The notes under the pieces: generated by a model
The model's input: the letters and a program-made list of their open reading frames with translations, nothing else
The model's database searches: none
What the model was told of the DNA's origin: nothing
Assembly: GCF_027563465.1 (NCBI RefSeq)
Contig: NZ_JAPFQA010000009.1
Coordinates: 1 to 64,000, forward strand
Direction of reading: 5' to 3'
DNA length: 64,000 nucleotides
From: Mesorhizobium qingshengii
GTDB lineage: Bacteria > Pseudomonadota > Alphaproteobacteria > Rhizobiales > Rhizobiaceae
Program-made: the position numbers and the translations under genes
Shown here: positions 51,053 through 60,220 of the stretch, piece after piece
How the letters are laid out: every line of letters starts with the position of its first letter
Numbering within the stretch: position 1 is the stretch's first letter

Positions 51053-52339
51053 CTAAATCCGATCCCGCAGCGCGAACCAGTTGAGGGCGAGGAAAAGCAG
51101 CGGCGTGCGGAAGCGACGGCCGCCGGGGAACGGCGGAATTTTCAGGTCCTCGATCAGTTTCAGCCGGTCGCGGTTGCCGGCAACGGTTTCGGCATAGAGC
51201 TTGCCGAAGAAGTTCGACAGCATGACACCGTGGCCGGAATAGCCGCCGGCCGAGATGACATTGGGCATCACTTCGCGCACGAACGGCTTTCTCGGCACCG
51301 TGATGCCGACATAGCCGCCCCAGCCATGCGTGATCTCGACATCCCTGAGTGCCGGGTAGAGCTCCGTGATCTGACGGCGGATGTGGATGTGGATATCCTT
51401 TGGATCGTTGACGCCGTAGATCTCGCGTCCGCCGAACAGCAGCCGCCCGTCCTTCGATCTGCGAAAATAGCGCACGACGAAGCGGGAATCGTCGACGGCC
51501 TCGCCGCCAGGCAGCACTTTCGAATCCGCTCCCAGCGGCACTGTCGCACCCATGAACGAACCGATCGGCATGATGTGCGCGGCACTCACCGGCTCGAGCG
51601 TGCCGCCATGGGCGTTGACCGCGATCAGGCATTTCTGCGCCGACACCGTGCCTCTCGGCGTCGAAACCTTCACCTTGCCGCCGCTGGAAATGATGGCGGT
51701 CGATGGCGTCCTTTCGAACAGCTGCGCGCCCGCTTGCGCCGCCACCCGCGCCGTGCCGATCACCAGCTTCATCGGGTGGATGTGGCCGGTGCCAGTGTCG
51801 CGCGTTCCGCCGAAATAGTGCGTCGAGCCCAGCCGCTCCGCCGTCTCCTTCGCATCCATGAACGAGATATGCGGGTAAGAAAACCGGCTCGCCATGATCT
51901 CGGCATGCGCCTTGTAGTCATCGACATAACGCGGCTTGTGCGCCACGGACATCTGGCCGGGCATATACTCGATATCGATCTGGTTGGCGGCGGCGAATTC
52001 GACGAGATGCGTCTTCGCCTCTTCGGCAAGATCGAACAGCGCCTTGGCGCGGGTGAAGCCGTACTCGGCTTCCAGTTCTTCGACCCAGGCGCGCTGGCCG
52101 GTGCCGAGCTGGCCGCCATTGCGGCCCGATGCGCCATCACCGAAGCGGTGGGCCTCGATCAGCACCACATTGGTGCCTGCCTTGGCAAGGTGGGCGGCTG
52201 CCGACAGGCCGGTAAAGCCGCCGCCGATAATGACGACGTCGCATGTCAGGTTGCCGTCGAGCGTCGGGTACTCCGGCCGCGGGCCGACGGCGTCTTCGTA
52301 CCAGGAACGGCCGGGAGAGATGGGGGATTGGTAGGGCAT
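51053..52339 (-). CDS. PuuB-like gamma-glutamylputrescine oxidase
   Basis: A 428-residue FAD-dependent amine oxidase (DAO family). The FAD motif VVIIGGGFTGLSAAAHLAKAG is near residues 34-54 and GRNGGQLGTGQR, TGTGHIHPMKL and GGYSGHGVMLSNFFGKL match PuuB-like oxidases of the gamma-glutamylated putrescine pathway. It would oxidise gamma-glutamylputrescine to the aldehyde with O2. Its neighbour upstream is a glutamine-synthetase-family gene like PuuA, 120 bp away, which supports the pathway. The ATG at 52339 is preferred. A glycine or sarcosine oxidase-like role cannot be excluded. Confidence 0.82.
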   Translation of the reverse strand: MPYQSPISPGRSWYEDAVGPRPEYPTLDGNLTCDVVIIGGGFTGLSAAAHLAKAGTNVVLIEAHRFGDGASGRNGGQLGTGQRAWVEELEAEYGFTRAKALFDLAEEAKTHLVEFAAANQIDIEYMPGQMSVAHKPRYVDDYKAHAEIMASRFSYPHISFMDAKETAERLGSTHYFGGTRDTGTGHIHPMKLVIGTARVAAQAGAQLFERTPSTAIISSGGKVKVSTPRGTVSAQKCLIAVNAHGGTLEPVSAAHIMPIGSFMGATVPLGADSKVLPGGEAVDDSRFVVRYFRRSKDGRLLFGGREIYGVNDPKDIHIHIRRQITELYPALRDVEITHGWGGYVGITVPRKPFVREVMPNVISAGGYSGHGVMLSNFFGKLYAETVAGNRDRLKLIEDLKIPPFPGGRRFRTPLLFLALNWFALRDRI

Positions 52340-52459
52340 GATCGGCAAAGACTCGGGGTTTTGAAAGAGGGTGAGAGAGCGAATAGGGAAAGATTGAAGA
52401 TGTTGATCGAGGCTGTGCCCGCCTGTCCCATCGTTTCTATTCGCTATTCGCTCATGGCA

Positions 52460-53896
52460 TCACACATTCAGCAGCAGATATTCCCTCTCCCAAGGGCTGA
52501 TCACTTCCATGAACGTCTCGAATTCCGCCCGCTTGATCGCCGCATAGGTCGCGGCGAAGGACTTGCCCAGCAGCGCGCAGAGTTCCCCGTCGCCCTCGAA
52601 CAGGTCGACGGCCTCGAGCAGGCTGCGCGGCAGGTCGATCTCGGCCGCGTTGGCGGTGGTCAGCACGGGAGGCTCGGCCTTGATCTTGTTGGTGATGCCG
52701 ATCAGCCCGCAGGCCAGCGATGCCGCCAGCGCCAGATAGGGATTGGCATCGGAGGAGGGAATGCGGTTTTCGACGCGCCGTGCCGCCGGATCCGAGCGTG
52801 GCACGCGAAACGCCGTGGTGCGGTTGTCATAGCCCCATTTGTTGTTGACCGGAGCCGACGCCGCCTGCGTCAGCCGGCGGTAGGAATTCACATAAGGCGC
52901 GAACATCACCAGCGCGTTCGGCACATGCTTCTGCATGCCGCCGATGAAATGGAAAAAGTCTTCGGTTTCGGACCCGTCCTCCGCCGAAAAGATGTTCTGT
53001 CCGGTCTTCTTGTCGATGATCGACTGATGGATATGCATGGCGGAGCCCGGCTGCCCCTGGATCGGCTTGGCCATGAAGGTGGCGTAGATCTCGTGCTTGA
53101 GCGCCGCCTCGCGAATGGTGCGCTTGAACATGAAAACCTGGTCGGCCAGTTCGATCGGGTCGCCGTGGCGCAGATTGATCTCGAGCTGACCGGCACCCTC
53201 TTCATGGATCAGCGTGTCGATCTCCAGGCCCTGGCTTTCGGAGAAATGGTAGATGTCGTCGATCAGCTCATCGAACTCGTTGACGCCGGCGATCGAATAG
53301 CCGGCACCACCGCCGATTGCGCGCCCCGAACGGCCGACAGGCGGGGTCAGGGGATAGTCCGGATCCGGGTTCTTGCGCACGAGGTAGAATTCGATCTCGG
53401 GCGCCACCACCGGCTTCAGGCCGCGCTTGTCGTAAGCGGCAACCACGCGCTTCAGGACGTTGCGTGGCGTGAACTCGACCGAGCGGCCGTCCTGGTGGAC
53501 GAGGTCGCAGATGACCGCGGCCGTCGGGTCTTCCTCCCAAGGCACTACCGTCAGCGTCGACAGATCGGGCATCAGCTTGAGGTCGCCGTCGTCCTCGGGA
53601 TAGTGAAAGCCGTTGCCATCCTCGGGATAGCCGCCGGATATCGTCGTCATGAAGACGGCCGACGGCAATGCCAGCGACGTGTTGGAGGTGAATTTCTTCG
53701 ACGGCATCATCTTGCCGCGCGCGACGCCGGCCTGATCAGGTGTGATGCATTCGATATCCTCGATGCCGCGCCATTCCAGCCAGGCGCTGACTTCCTTCCA
53801 GTTCTTGACGCCACGTTGGTTTTTCACGAAGGCAGGCGTACGGGCGCGTCCTCCGCGGCTCGACGGACGGACTTCCTTTTTTGCAGGCGGCATCAT
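52460..53896 (-). CDS. Glutamine-synthetase-family enzyme (PuuA-like)
   Basis: A 478-residue enzyme of the glutamine synthetase fold. The N-terminal beta-grasp leads to the catalytic half with PEIEFYLVRKN, GAGQLEINLRHGDP (metal Glu), KPIQGQPGSAMHIHQS (ATP-binding) and ENRIPSSDANPYLALAA. The PuuA-type variant ligates glutamate to an amine such as putrescine. The short KKEVRPSSRGG leader is basic and may be disordered. It lies next to the PuuB-like oxidase gene, on the same strand and upstream of it. True ammonium-assimilating GlnA is less likely because of the neighbour and the divergent ends. Confidence 0.82.
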   Translation of the reverse strand: MMPPAKKEVRPSSRGGRARTPAFVKNQRGVKNWKEVSAWLEWRGIEDIECITPDQAGVARGKMMPSKKFTSNTSLALPSAVFMTTISGGYPEDGNGFHYPEDDGDLKLMPDLSTLTVVPWEEDPTAAVICDLVHQDGRSVEFTPRNVLKRVVAAYDKRGLKPVVAPEIEFYLVRKNPDPDYPLTPPVGRSGRAIGGGAGYSIAGVNEFDELIDDIYHFSESQGLEIDTLIHEEGAGQLEINLRHGDPIELADQVFMFKRTIREAALKHEIYATFMAKPIQGQPGSAMHIHQSIIDKKTGQNIFSAEDGSETEDFFHFIGGMQKHVPNALVMFAPYVNSYRRLTQAASAPVNNKWGYDNRTTAFRVPRSDPAARRVENRIPSSDANPYLALAASLACGLIGITNKIKAEPPVLTTANAAEIDLPRSLLEAVDLFEGDGELCALLGKSFAATYAAIKRAEFETFMEVISPWEREYLLLNV

Positions 53897-54040
53897 TCAC
53901 CAGATTGGGTTGCGGATTTCGGAGTATAGCCGTGCCCCCCTATGGAAGGGAAGGGGAGCCATGGCAGGCATTCCTGTTCTGGTTGAAAATCGCGCGCCGG
54001 TCGGCTTAGGTTTAGGCGCTCCCCAGCCCGGAAGGCATCG

Positions 54041-54757
54041 ATGCGAAACAACAGCGGACTGACCACCATCGGCTTCGATGCCGACGACACGCTCTGGCAG
54101 AACGAGCAGTTCTTCCGTATGACGGAGAAGCACTTTGCCGCCATGCTTGCCGACCATGGCGAGGCGGGACATATCTCGGCACGATTGCTGGAGGCCGAAA
54201 GGCGCAACCTTGCCGTCTATGGCTTCGGCATCAAGGGGTTCACGCTGTCGATGATCGAAACAGCGATCGAGGTCACGCAAGGCCACGTGCCGGCCTCGGT
54301 CATATCGGCAATTCTCGATGCCGGCCGCGAGATGCTGAGCCATCCGATCGAGGCCTTGCCGCATGCGCGCGAGGCTGTCGAGAAGCTTGCCGGCGCATTC
54401 CGCCTTGTGCTGATCACCAAGGGCGACCTCTTCGACCAGGAGCGCAAGCTGGCGCAATCCGGGCTGGGGGATCTGTTCGACGCGGTCGAGATCGTCAGTG
54501 ACAAGAATGCCGCCACCTATGCCCGCCTCTTCAGCCGCCACGGCGATGGTCCCGCAAGAAGCATGATGGTCGGCAATTCGCTGAAATCGGACGTCGTGCC
54601 GGCCATCGAGGCCGGCGGCTGGGGTGTCCATGTGCCACATGAACTGACCTGGGTGCTGGAGCATGTCGAGGCTCCGGTTGCCGAGCCGAGGTTCCGCCTG
54701 ATATCCGATCTCGGACAACTGCCCGGGCTGGTCGACAGCATCATGAACCCAGGCTGA
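54041..54757 (+). CDS. HAD-family phosphatase
   Basis: A 238-residue HAD hydrolase. Motif I is FDADDTLW (Asp13 and Asp15 nucleophile and acid), motif II is LITKGD, motif III has the Lys in DKNAATY, and motif IV is MMVGNSLKSDVVPAIEAGG. These identify a small-molecule phosphatase; the substrate is unknown. It diverges from the PuuA-like gene with a 144-bp gap and is convergent with the receiver protein. Confidence 0.87.
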   Translation: MRNNSGLTTIGFDADDTLWQNEQFFRMTEKHFAAMLADHGEAGHISARLLEAERRNLAVYGFGIKGFTLSMIETAIEVTQGHVPASVISAILDAGREMLSHPIEALPHAREAVEKLAGAFRLVLITKGDLFDQERKLAQSGLGDLFDAVEIVSDKNAATYARLFSRHGDGPARSMMVGNSLKSDVVPAIEAGGWGVHVPHELTWVLEHVEAPVAEPRFRLISDLGQLPGLVDSIMNPG

Positions 54758-54829
54758 CCGTGGGCCTCAGCTATTTGTTTTTGCACAATTCCGGACGGAG
54801 AACCACCACACACTTTTGCTGGAATTACC

Positions 54830-55273
54830 CTACCGGCTGATCAGGCGATCGATCACCGGCTGCAACCGTTCGGGTGTAATCGGCTTGGCGACCACAACGT
54901 CGATGACGCTCGACAGGCCCAGGCTTTCCGGCGTGCCATTCTTGGTTGAAAGCAGGATCACCGGTGGAACCGGTTTGCCGGAGGCCCGACGCAACGCATC
55001 GATGCCGGACATCAGGTTGTCGCAGTCCTTGTTGTCGGCGCCGCCATCAAGGACAACGGCACCCGGAATGAGGGATCGCAAGACCTTTGCCGCCGTGTCG
55101 GGAGATTCCGAGATTGGCTTGAGCCCGGATCGCTCGACGATCTTCGAAATCACCACCCGATTGATTGGCGATCTTCCGACGACAAGCACCTGCGAGGGAT
55201 CGCGGATCGTCTCGGTCCTTGAGTCGCGGGTCACCAAATTCGGGCGTTTTGGAGTCTCGCCTTCACGATTCAC
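54830..55273 (-). CDS. Degenerate receiver-domain protein
   Basis: A 147-residue protein with one receiver-like fold after a 27-residue leader. The strand VLVVGRSPINRVV replaces the normal acidic pair after the first strand. The segment that should hold the phospho-Asp reads GAVVLDGGADNKDC, with Asp in the expected region, but nearby acidic partners are Gly/Ala. The Lys loop (VVVAKPITPERL) is kept. It is probably a pseudo-receiver that binds a partner without phosphorylation. It starts at GTG 55273. The neighbouring genes do not include a histidine kinase. Confidence 0.65.
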   Translation of the reverse strand: MNREGETPKRPNLVTRDSRTETIRDPSQVLVVGRSPINRVVISKIVERSGLKPISESPDTAAKVLRSLIPGAVVLDGGADNKDCDNLMSGIDALRRASGKPVPPVILLSTKNGTPESLGLSSVIDVVVAKPITPERLQPVIDRLISR

Positions 55274-55451
55274 TGGGCACCCAAGTCAACCAAGAAGCTC
55301 GCCCCCATTTCAATGCAGAGTTGAAATCTGGAGCGCAATTGGCGTGAGATCGCGGCCCATGTCAAGTTGAAATAAAAGAGCTTGGAACCGACCCCCGGGG
55401 CAGCGAATTCAAGCAACGCGACTGTACTGACCTGTCCACGCGATGCGTTGC

Positions 55452-55492
55452 GTAAAAAGAAAATTCACCTGCGCAGAGACTGCGCAGGTGAA
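55452..55492 (-). terminator. Rho-independent terminator of the aceA transcript
   Basis: A perfect 13-bp stem (TTCACCTGCGCAG/CTGCGCAGGTGAA) with a 3-nt loop, 22 bp after the stop of the 80-residue gene. On the minus strand TTTTCTTTTTACG follows, a clear T-tract. It should end the aceA-small-gene message. Confidence 0.9.
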
Positions 55493-55514
55493 GGGCGGGT
55501 TGAGCGGATTTCGG

Positions 55515-55757
55515 TCAGCCTTGGCTCTGCTGCGTGACGATAACCGGGATCAGCAAGTCACCCCAGTTGCCGTCACCGCCGTGATGCCGTGCCGAGCGCA
55601 CGAGCTCGACCGAGACGCCTGCCTCGACCGCCTTCATCACGGACTGGTTGAGGCGGTGCAGATCGTTGGCCAGCATGCGGATCGTCGCTTGCTGGTCGAC
55701 GCTCATCGTGGTGGACTGCTCTTCGGCGCGTTCCTTGACGCGGCTTATCGATGCCAT
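55515..55757 (-). CDS. Small hypothetical protein downstream of aceA
   Basis: An 80-residue soluble protein beginning MASISRVKERAEEQ, with helical residues 20-50 (QQATIRMLANDLHRL, NQSVMKAVEAG) and a C-terminal HHGGDGNWGDLL strand-like end. I do not recognise the family, but small genes at this position after aceA are seen in rhizobia. It is 54 bp after the aceA stop on the same strand and ends at a strong terminator, so it is almost certainly cotranscribed. It may modulate isocitrate lyase or the glyoxylate shunt; that is only a position-based guess. Confidence 0.7.
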   Translation of the reverse strand: MASISRVKERAEEQSTTMSVDQQATIRMLANDLHRLNQSVMKAVEAGVSVELVRSARHHGGDGNWGDLLIPVIVTQQSQG

Positions 55758-55811
55758 TGTTCTTCTCCTGTATCTCAGCCCTGCTGGGCGTTTCCTCGGT
55801 GTTCTCTTTCG

Positions 55812-57101
55812 CTATTCGGCGGCCGGCTTGAATTGCGCGTGCTCGGTCGATTCATGCATGGCGGTGGTCGACGACTGGCCGCCGGTGATCGCCATCGAGA
55901 CGGCGTCGAAGTAGCCGGTGCCGACCTCGCGCTGATGCTTGGTCGCGGTGTAGCCGTTGGCTTCGGCGGCGAACTCCGCTTCCTGCAACTCGGAATAGGC
56001 CGCCATCTGTCGCGCCTTGTAGCCACAGGCGAGTTCGAACATGCCGTAGTTGAGCTGGTGGAAGCCGGCGAGCGTGATGAACTGGAACTTGTAGCCCATG
56101 CTGCCGAGCTCCTTCTGGAACTTGGCGATCGTCGCGTCGTCGAGATTCTTCTTCCAGTTGAACGATGGCGAGCAATTGTAGGCAAGCAGCTTGTCCGGGT
56201 GATGCTTGCGCACGCCCTCGGCGAATTTCTTGGCCTGCGCCAGGTCTGGCTTCGAGGTCTCGCACCAGATCAGGTCCGCGTGAGGCGCATAGGCGATGGC
56301 GCGGGCGATGCAGGGCTCGATGCCGTTCCTGACATGATAGAAGCCTTCCACGGTGCGCCCGGCGCCGTAGTCGACGAAAGGCTGGTCGCGTTCGTCGATG
56401 TCGGAGGTCAGCAGCTTGGCGGCTTCCGCATCGGTGCGCGCGACGACCAGGGTCGGCGTGCCCATCACGTCCGCTGCCAGGCGCGCGGCGTTGAGGTTGC
56501 GGATATGCGCCGCCGTCGGGATCAGCACCTTGCCGCCGAGATGGCCGCACTTCTTTTCCGATGCCAGCTGATCCTCGTAGTGAACGCCGGCAGCGCCCGC
56601 CTCGATGAATGCCTTCATGATCTCGAAGGCGTTGAGCGGCCCGCCGAAGCCGGCTTCCGCATCGGCGACAATCGGCGCGAACCAGGTGTCGACTGAAAGC
56701 CCGTTGCCTTCGGAGGTTTCGATCTGGTCGGCGCGCTGCAGCGTGCGGTTGATGCGCTTGACCAGTTCCGGTGCCGCATTGGCCGGATAAAGCGACTGGT
56801 CAGGATACATCGCCGAGGCGGTGTTGGCGTCGGCGGCAACCTGCCAGCCCGACAGGTAGATCGCCTTCAGTCCGGCGCGCACCTGCTGCATCGCCTGGTT
56901 GCCGGACATGGCGCCGAGCGCGTTGACGAAGTCCTCCTCGTGGATGAGCTTCCACAGCCGGTTGGCGCCCATTTCGGCGAGGCTCTGGCGGATCTGCACC
57001 GAACCGCGCAGCCGCTTCACATCCTCCGGCGAATAGGGGCGTTCAATGCCGTCGAAGCGACCTTCCGGCGCCGATGGGACGAGGTTGTAAAAATCAGTCA
57101 T
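55812..57101 (-). CDS. aceA: Isocitrate lyase
   Basis: A 429-residue isocitrate lyase, the first glyoxylate-shunt enzyme, cleaving isocitrate to succinate and glyoxylate for growth on acetate or fatty acids. The catalytic KKCGHLGGK is present (Cys in this loop), with the early KRLRGSVQIRQSLAEMGA and Mg-binding VVADAEAGFGGPLNAFEIMKA. AAGGA with a short spacer precedes the ATG at 57101. It diverges from the RamB/ScfR-type gene, whose product is the likely regulator, across the 237-bp region with the TGTAAA repeats. Confidence 0.96.
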   Translation of the reverse strand: MTDFYNLVPSAPEGRFDGIERPYSPEDVKRLRGSVQIRQSLAEMGANRLWKLIHEEDFVNALGAMSGNQAMQQVRAGLKAIYLSGWQVAADANTASAMYPDQSLYPANAAPELVKRINRTLQRADQIETSEGNGLSVDTWFAPIVADAEAGFGGPLNAFEIMKAFIEAGAAGVHYEDQLASEKKCGHLGGKVLIPTAAHIRNLNAARLAADVMGTPTLVVARTDAEAAKLLTSDIDERDQPFVDYGAGRTVEGFYHVRNGIEPCIARAIAYAPHADLIWCETSKPDLAQAKKFAEGVRKHHPDKLLAYNCSPSFNWKKNLDDATIAKFQKELGSMGYKFQFITLAGFHQLNYGMFELACGYKARQMAAYSELQEAEFAAEANGYTATKHQREVGTGYFDAVSMAITGGQSSTTAMHESTEHAQFKPAAE

Positions 57102-57162
57102 TGGTCACTCCGAAGGATTGCTGCGATGTGTCCGGGCGCCAGTTGTCTGGGCCTCGGGATGT

Positions 57163-57330
57163 GACTGAATTTACATTGCGGCGCGAAATGAGCCAGAGAA
57201 TTCAAAGAAAACGGCCGAATATAAGGGAAAACCTGTGTTGTGTTTGACAGGGAGCTGCTGTAAATCTGTCATTGTTGTAAAAGGGCGACGGAGCGAAATT
57301 GCCGCGAAAGTCGTGTAAATTCCTGTCAAG
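57163..57330. promoter_or_regulatory. Divergent control region with repeated TGTAAA elements
   Basis: TGTAAA or its complement TTTACA occurs at 57170-57175, 57259-57264, 57276-57281 and 57314-57319. Two of these form TGTAAAT followed by TGTCA (57259-57271 and 57314-57328), and a third TGTCA appears inverted at 57243-57251. RamB/ScfR regulators bind short AT-rich sites like these. A probable -35 TTGACA lies at 57244-57249. Confidence 0.55.
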
Positions 57331-57338
57331 GGCAGTCG

Positions 57339-58781
57339 ATGGCTGATCAGAAGATATTCGCTGGGCCGCGCATCCGCCGCATCCGCAACGCCAAGGGCCT
57401 GACCCAGACGGCGATGGCCGAGGGGCTCGGCATCTCGCCGTCCTATCTCAACCTGATCGAGCGCAACCAGCGGCCTTTGACCGTGCAGCTGATCCTCAAG
57501 CTGGCGTCCGTCTACAAGGTCGATCCGCACGAACTGCAGGGCGAGGCAAGGGGGTCTGTCGCCGCCCTGAAGGAAGTGTTCACCGATCCCCTTTTGGTTG
57601 GCGAATTGCCGGGCGATCAGGAACTGATCGAGCTTGCCGAGGCGGCGCCCAATGCGTCGGCGGCTGTGATAAAGCTGTTTCGTGCCTATCGCGAACAGGC
57701 CGACCGCCTGTCCGACCTCAACGAGTTGCTGGCGCGCGAGGGGCGGGCGACGGCGCTTTCCGGTGCCCGCCTGCCGATCGACGAGGTGCACGAGATATTC
57801 GAGCGGCGGCCGAACCATTTCGCGGCGCTTGAAGAAGAAGCCGCGGCGTTCACCTCAGTGCTCGATCCCGGTGACGACCTGTTCGGTGCGCTGAAGGCCT
57901 GGCTGAAGCGCGAATACGGCATCGTGGTCAAGGTGCTGCCTGTCGCCACCATGCCGAACTGGCGCCGTCGCTATGATCGCCATTCGCAGCGCCTGTTCCT
58001 GTCCGAACGCCTGTCGCCGTTCGACCAGCTGCGCGAGGTCGCGATGGAAGCCTGCCTGATCCGCATGACGGTCGCGGTCGCCGGCGAGATCCAGGCGCTC
58101 AAGCTGAGCACGGACGAGGCCCGCCGCCTCGCCCGCTTCGAACTTGGCCGCTATGCGGCGCATGCGCTGATGATGCCCTACCAGGCCTTCCATGCGGCTG
58201 CCGTGCGCGCCCACTACGACATCGACGTCCTGCGTTCGCGTTTCGGCGTCTCCTTCGAGCAGGCGGCGAACCGGCTGACCATGCTGCAGCGGCAAGGCGC
58301 GCTCGGGGTGCCGTTCTTCATGCTGGAGGTCGACAATGCCGGCAACCGCTTTCGCAAGGCCGGTAGCCAGGGCTTTCCGCAAAGCCGCTTCGGCGGCGGC
58401 TGTCCCAAGCTCCCCGTGCACGTCGCCTTCACCCAGCCCGGCCAGATTTTCGTCGAGGCGGTGGAACTGCCCGACGGCGCCGAGTTCCTGTGCATTGCCC
58501 GCACGCTGGAGGGACCGCAAGGCGCCTTCTCCGAGCGTCCGCGCCGCACGGCGCTGCTGCTCGGTTGCGACATCGGCTTTCGTGACGACATCGTCTACGG
58601 CGCGGCACTTCCCGGCGCGGCAACCACCGCAAAGGTCGGCAACGTTGCGGCGACGCCGGTCGGACCTGCCTGCCGGCTTTGCGAGCGTGTCGGCTGTCTG
58701 GCGCGCGCCGAACCGCCGGTGACCCGTCCGCTCGGCCTCGACGAGATGGTGACGGGCTTGAGTGCCTTCGACTTTCAGTGA
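57339..58781 (+). CDS. RamB/ScfR-type short-chain fatty acid regulator
   Basis: A 480-residue XRE-type regulator. The helix-turn-helix is residues 10-62 (GPRIRRIRNAKGLTQTAMAEG, ISPSYLNLIERNQRPLT). A long helical middle with an IrrE/DUF955-like segment (about 150-280, FELGRYAAHALMMPYQAFHAAAV) follows. A C-terminal DUF2083-like region with four Cys (CRLCERVGC) ends the protein. This layout is that of RamB/ScfR proteins that control acetate and glyoxylate-shunt genes. AAGGG precedes the ATG at 57339. It diverges from aceA across repeated TGTAAA sites, so aceA is the likely target. Confidence 0.88.
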   Translation: MADQKIFAGPRIRRIRNAKGLTQTAMAEGLGISPSYLNLIERNQRPLTVQLILKLASVYKVDPHELQGEARGSVAALKEVFTDPLLVGELPGDQELIELAEAAPNASAAVIKLFRAYREQADRLSDLNELLAREGRATALSGARLPIDEVHEIFERRPNHFAALEEEAAAFTSVLDPGDDLFGALKAWLKREYGIVVKVLPVATMPNWRRRYDRHSQRLFLSERLSPFDQLREVAMEACLIRMTVAVAGEIQALKLSTDEARRLARFELGRYAAHALMMPYQAFHAAAVRAHYDIDVLRSRFGVSFEQAANRLTMLQRQGALGVPFFMLEVDNAGNRFRKAGSQGFPQSRFGGGCPKLPVHVAFTQPGQIFVEAVELPDGAEFLCIARTLEGPQGAFSERPRRTALLLGCDIGFRDDIVYGAALPGAATTAKVGNVAATPVGPACRLCERVGCLARAEPPVTRPLGLDEMVTGLSAFDFQ

Positions 58782-58784
58782 CGC

Positions 58785-58801
58785 TGTGGCAAGGTGCCAC
58801 A
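58785..58801 (+). terminator. Hairpin after the ScfR/RamB-type gene
   Basis: A 7-bp stem TGTGGCA/TGCCACA with a 3-nt loop, 4 bp after the regulator stop. No T-tract follows on the plus strand, so termination is probably weak. Confidence 0.4.
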
Positions 58802-58916
58802 ATTATCGCCGGTCTCTGGCTCACCCCTGGCCTTCGCCTTTGCGTTACGCGAACAGGGTACTTTTCTGTCGTCCCTTGCGCATCGTCCCGTCCACAAAAG
58901 CTCGACAGTCGCGCCC

Positions 58917-59870
58917 ATGACCGACACAGCATCATCGCCGAGCCTTGTTTCATCGCCCGCCCCGCAGCGGGAGGAGCGGATCGGCTTCCTGCTGGTGTTC
59001 CTGTCGGCGCTGATGTGGAGTTTTGGCGGCACCATCGCCCGCTTCATCAGCGTCGACGACAGCTGGACCGTGGTGTTCTGGCGCTCCGTGTGGGCTGCCG
59101 CCTTCCTGCTCTGCTTCATGGTCTGGCGCGACGGCTGGCGCGGCACGCTGAAATTGTTCCGCGACATGGGCCTTCCAGGCCTTGCCGTGGGGTTCTGCTT
59201 CGCCACCGCATCGACCGCGTTCGTCGTGGCGCTTGCCTACACCACCGTCGCCAACATCCTGTTGATGCAGGCCGGCGTGCCGCTTCTGGCGGCGCTCTTT
59301 GCCTGGGCATTGTTTCGCGAAAGGGTGACTGTTTCGACCTGGCTGGCAATTGCCGCCGTCATCGCAGGCGTCGCCATCATGGTGTCGGAATCCCTTGACG
59401 GCGCCGTCTCGCCGATCGGCGACGGGCTGGCGCTGCTGATCGCGTTCATGTTCTCGATCGCCACCGTCATCACGCGGCGGTTTTCCAGCGTGCGCATGAC
59501 GCCGGCGACCTGTCTCGGCACGATCCTGGCGGCGGGCTTTGCCGCCTCGCGGGCCTCGACCTTTACTGTATCGGCCGGCGACATGGGCTTTCTCTTCGCC
59601 TTCGGCGTGGTCAATCTCGGCCTCGGCCTCGCCTTCTTCGCCACCGGCGCACGGCTGATCCCGGCGGCCATCGCGGCGCTGCTCGGCACGTTCGAGCCGA
59701 TCCTCGGGCCGATATGGGTCTGGCTCATTCATTCCGAGGTGCCATCCGGGCGCACCATCATTGGCGGCGCGGTGGTGGTCACGGCGCTGCTCGTCCATAT
59801 CGGGCTCGAGTTCAAGCGCCAGACACGGCCCCAGCGCGCGGGGGTCACCGGGGTGCCATCGCCTAATTGA
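58917..59870 (+). CDS. DMT-family (EamA) transporter
   Basis: A 317-residue membrane protein with about 10 segments, two EamA repeats (e.g. LMWSFGGTIARFI and the second half starting VSPIGDGLALLIAFMF). EamA proteins export amino acids or other metabolites; the substrate is unknown. The ATG at 58917 lies after the hydrophilic upstream frame, which is not conserved. The 351-bp gap after it carries no convincing gene. It is on the same strand as the regulator but not clearly cotranscribed. Confidence 0.85.
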   Translation: MTDTASSPSLVSSPAPQREERIGFLLVFLSALMWSFGGTIARFISVDDSWTVVFWRSVWAAAFLLCFMVWRDGWRGTLKLFRDMGLPGLAVGFCFATASTAFVVALAYTTVANILLMQAGVPLLAALFAWALFRERVTVSTWLAIAAVIAGVAIMVSESLDGAVSPIGDGLALLIAFMFSIATVITRRFSSVRMTPATCLGTILAAGFAASRASTFTVSAGDMGFLFAFGVVNLGLGLAFFATGARLIPAAIAALLGTFEPILGPIWVWLIHSEVPSGRTIIGGAVVVTALLVHIGLEFKRQTRPQRAGVTGVPSPN

Positions 59871-60220
59871 CGCGGCCTGCAGCTTTGCCATTGACAACGT
59901 CGTTGCCGCGCGGGCAGGCTGGGAATACGGCAACAACAAGACAGGCGTATCTTGCCAAGTCTCCATGCCGGTCAGATCGAGACCGGACCACATCGTCGTA
60001 TCTCTGCCCACGCCACGGCGAAAGCCTCTGACGGCATCGGCACGCCACCCAGGCCGAGACAGGGACACGGAGCCATCACCTGCCGCGCATCGAACCACCC
60101 CCATGGTGCCGGCAGTTCGCGCTTGTCGCCCCCTGGAAAGCCCAATAGTCTGAAACAAATGCCCGGTCGCGCGGGGTCCGCGACGAGCCGGCGAAGGAAC
60201 ACTCATCAAAGGAGAATAGC
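59871..60220. other. 350-bp gap without a gene
   Basis: Between the DMT transporter and potF I see only short reading frames with no domain. AAAGGAGAA just before 60221 is the ribosome-binding site of potF. The likely potF promoter lies in this stretch but no clear -35/-10 pair is visible. Confidence 0.6.

Noticed and set aside
50171..53929. 1252-residue plus-strand frame over the SH3b, PuuB-like and PuuA-like genes
   Set aside because: It runs antisense to three genes with clear domains and has no domain itself; the absence of stops follows from high GC.
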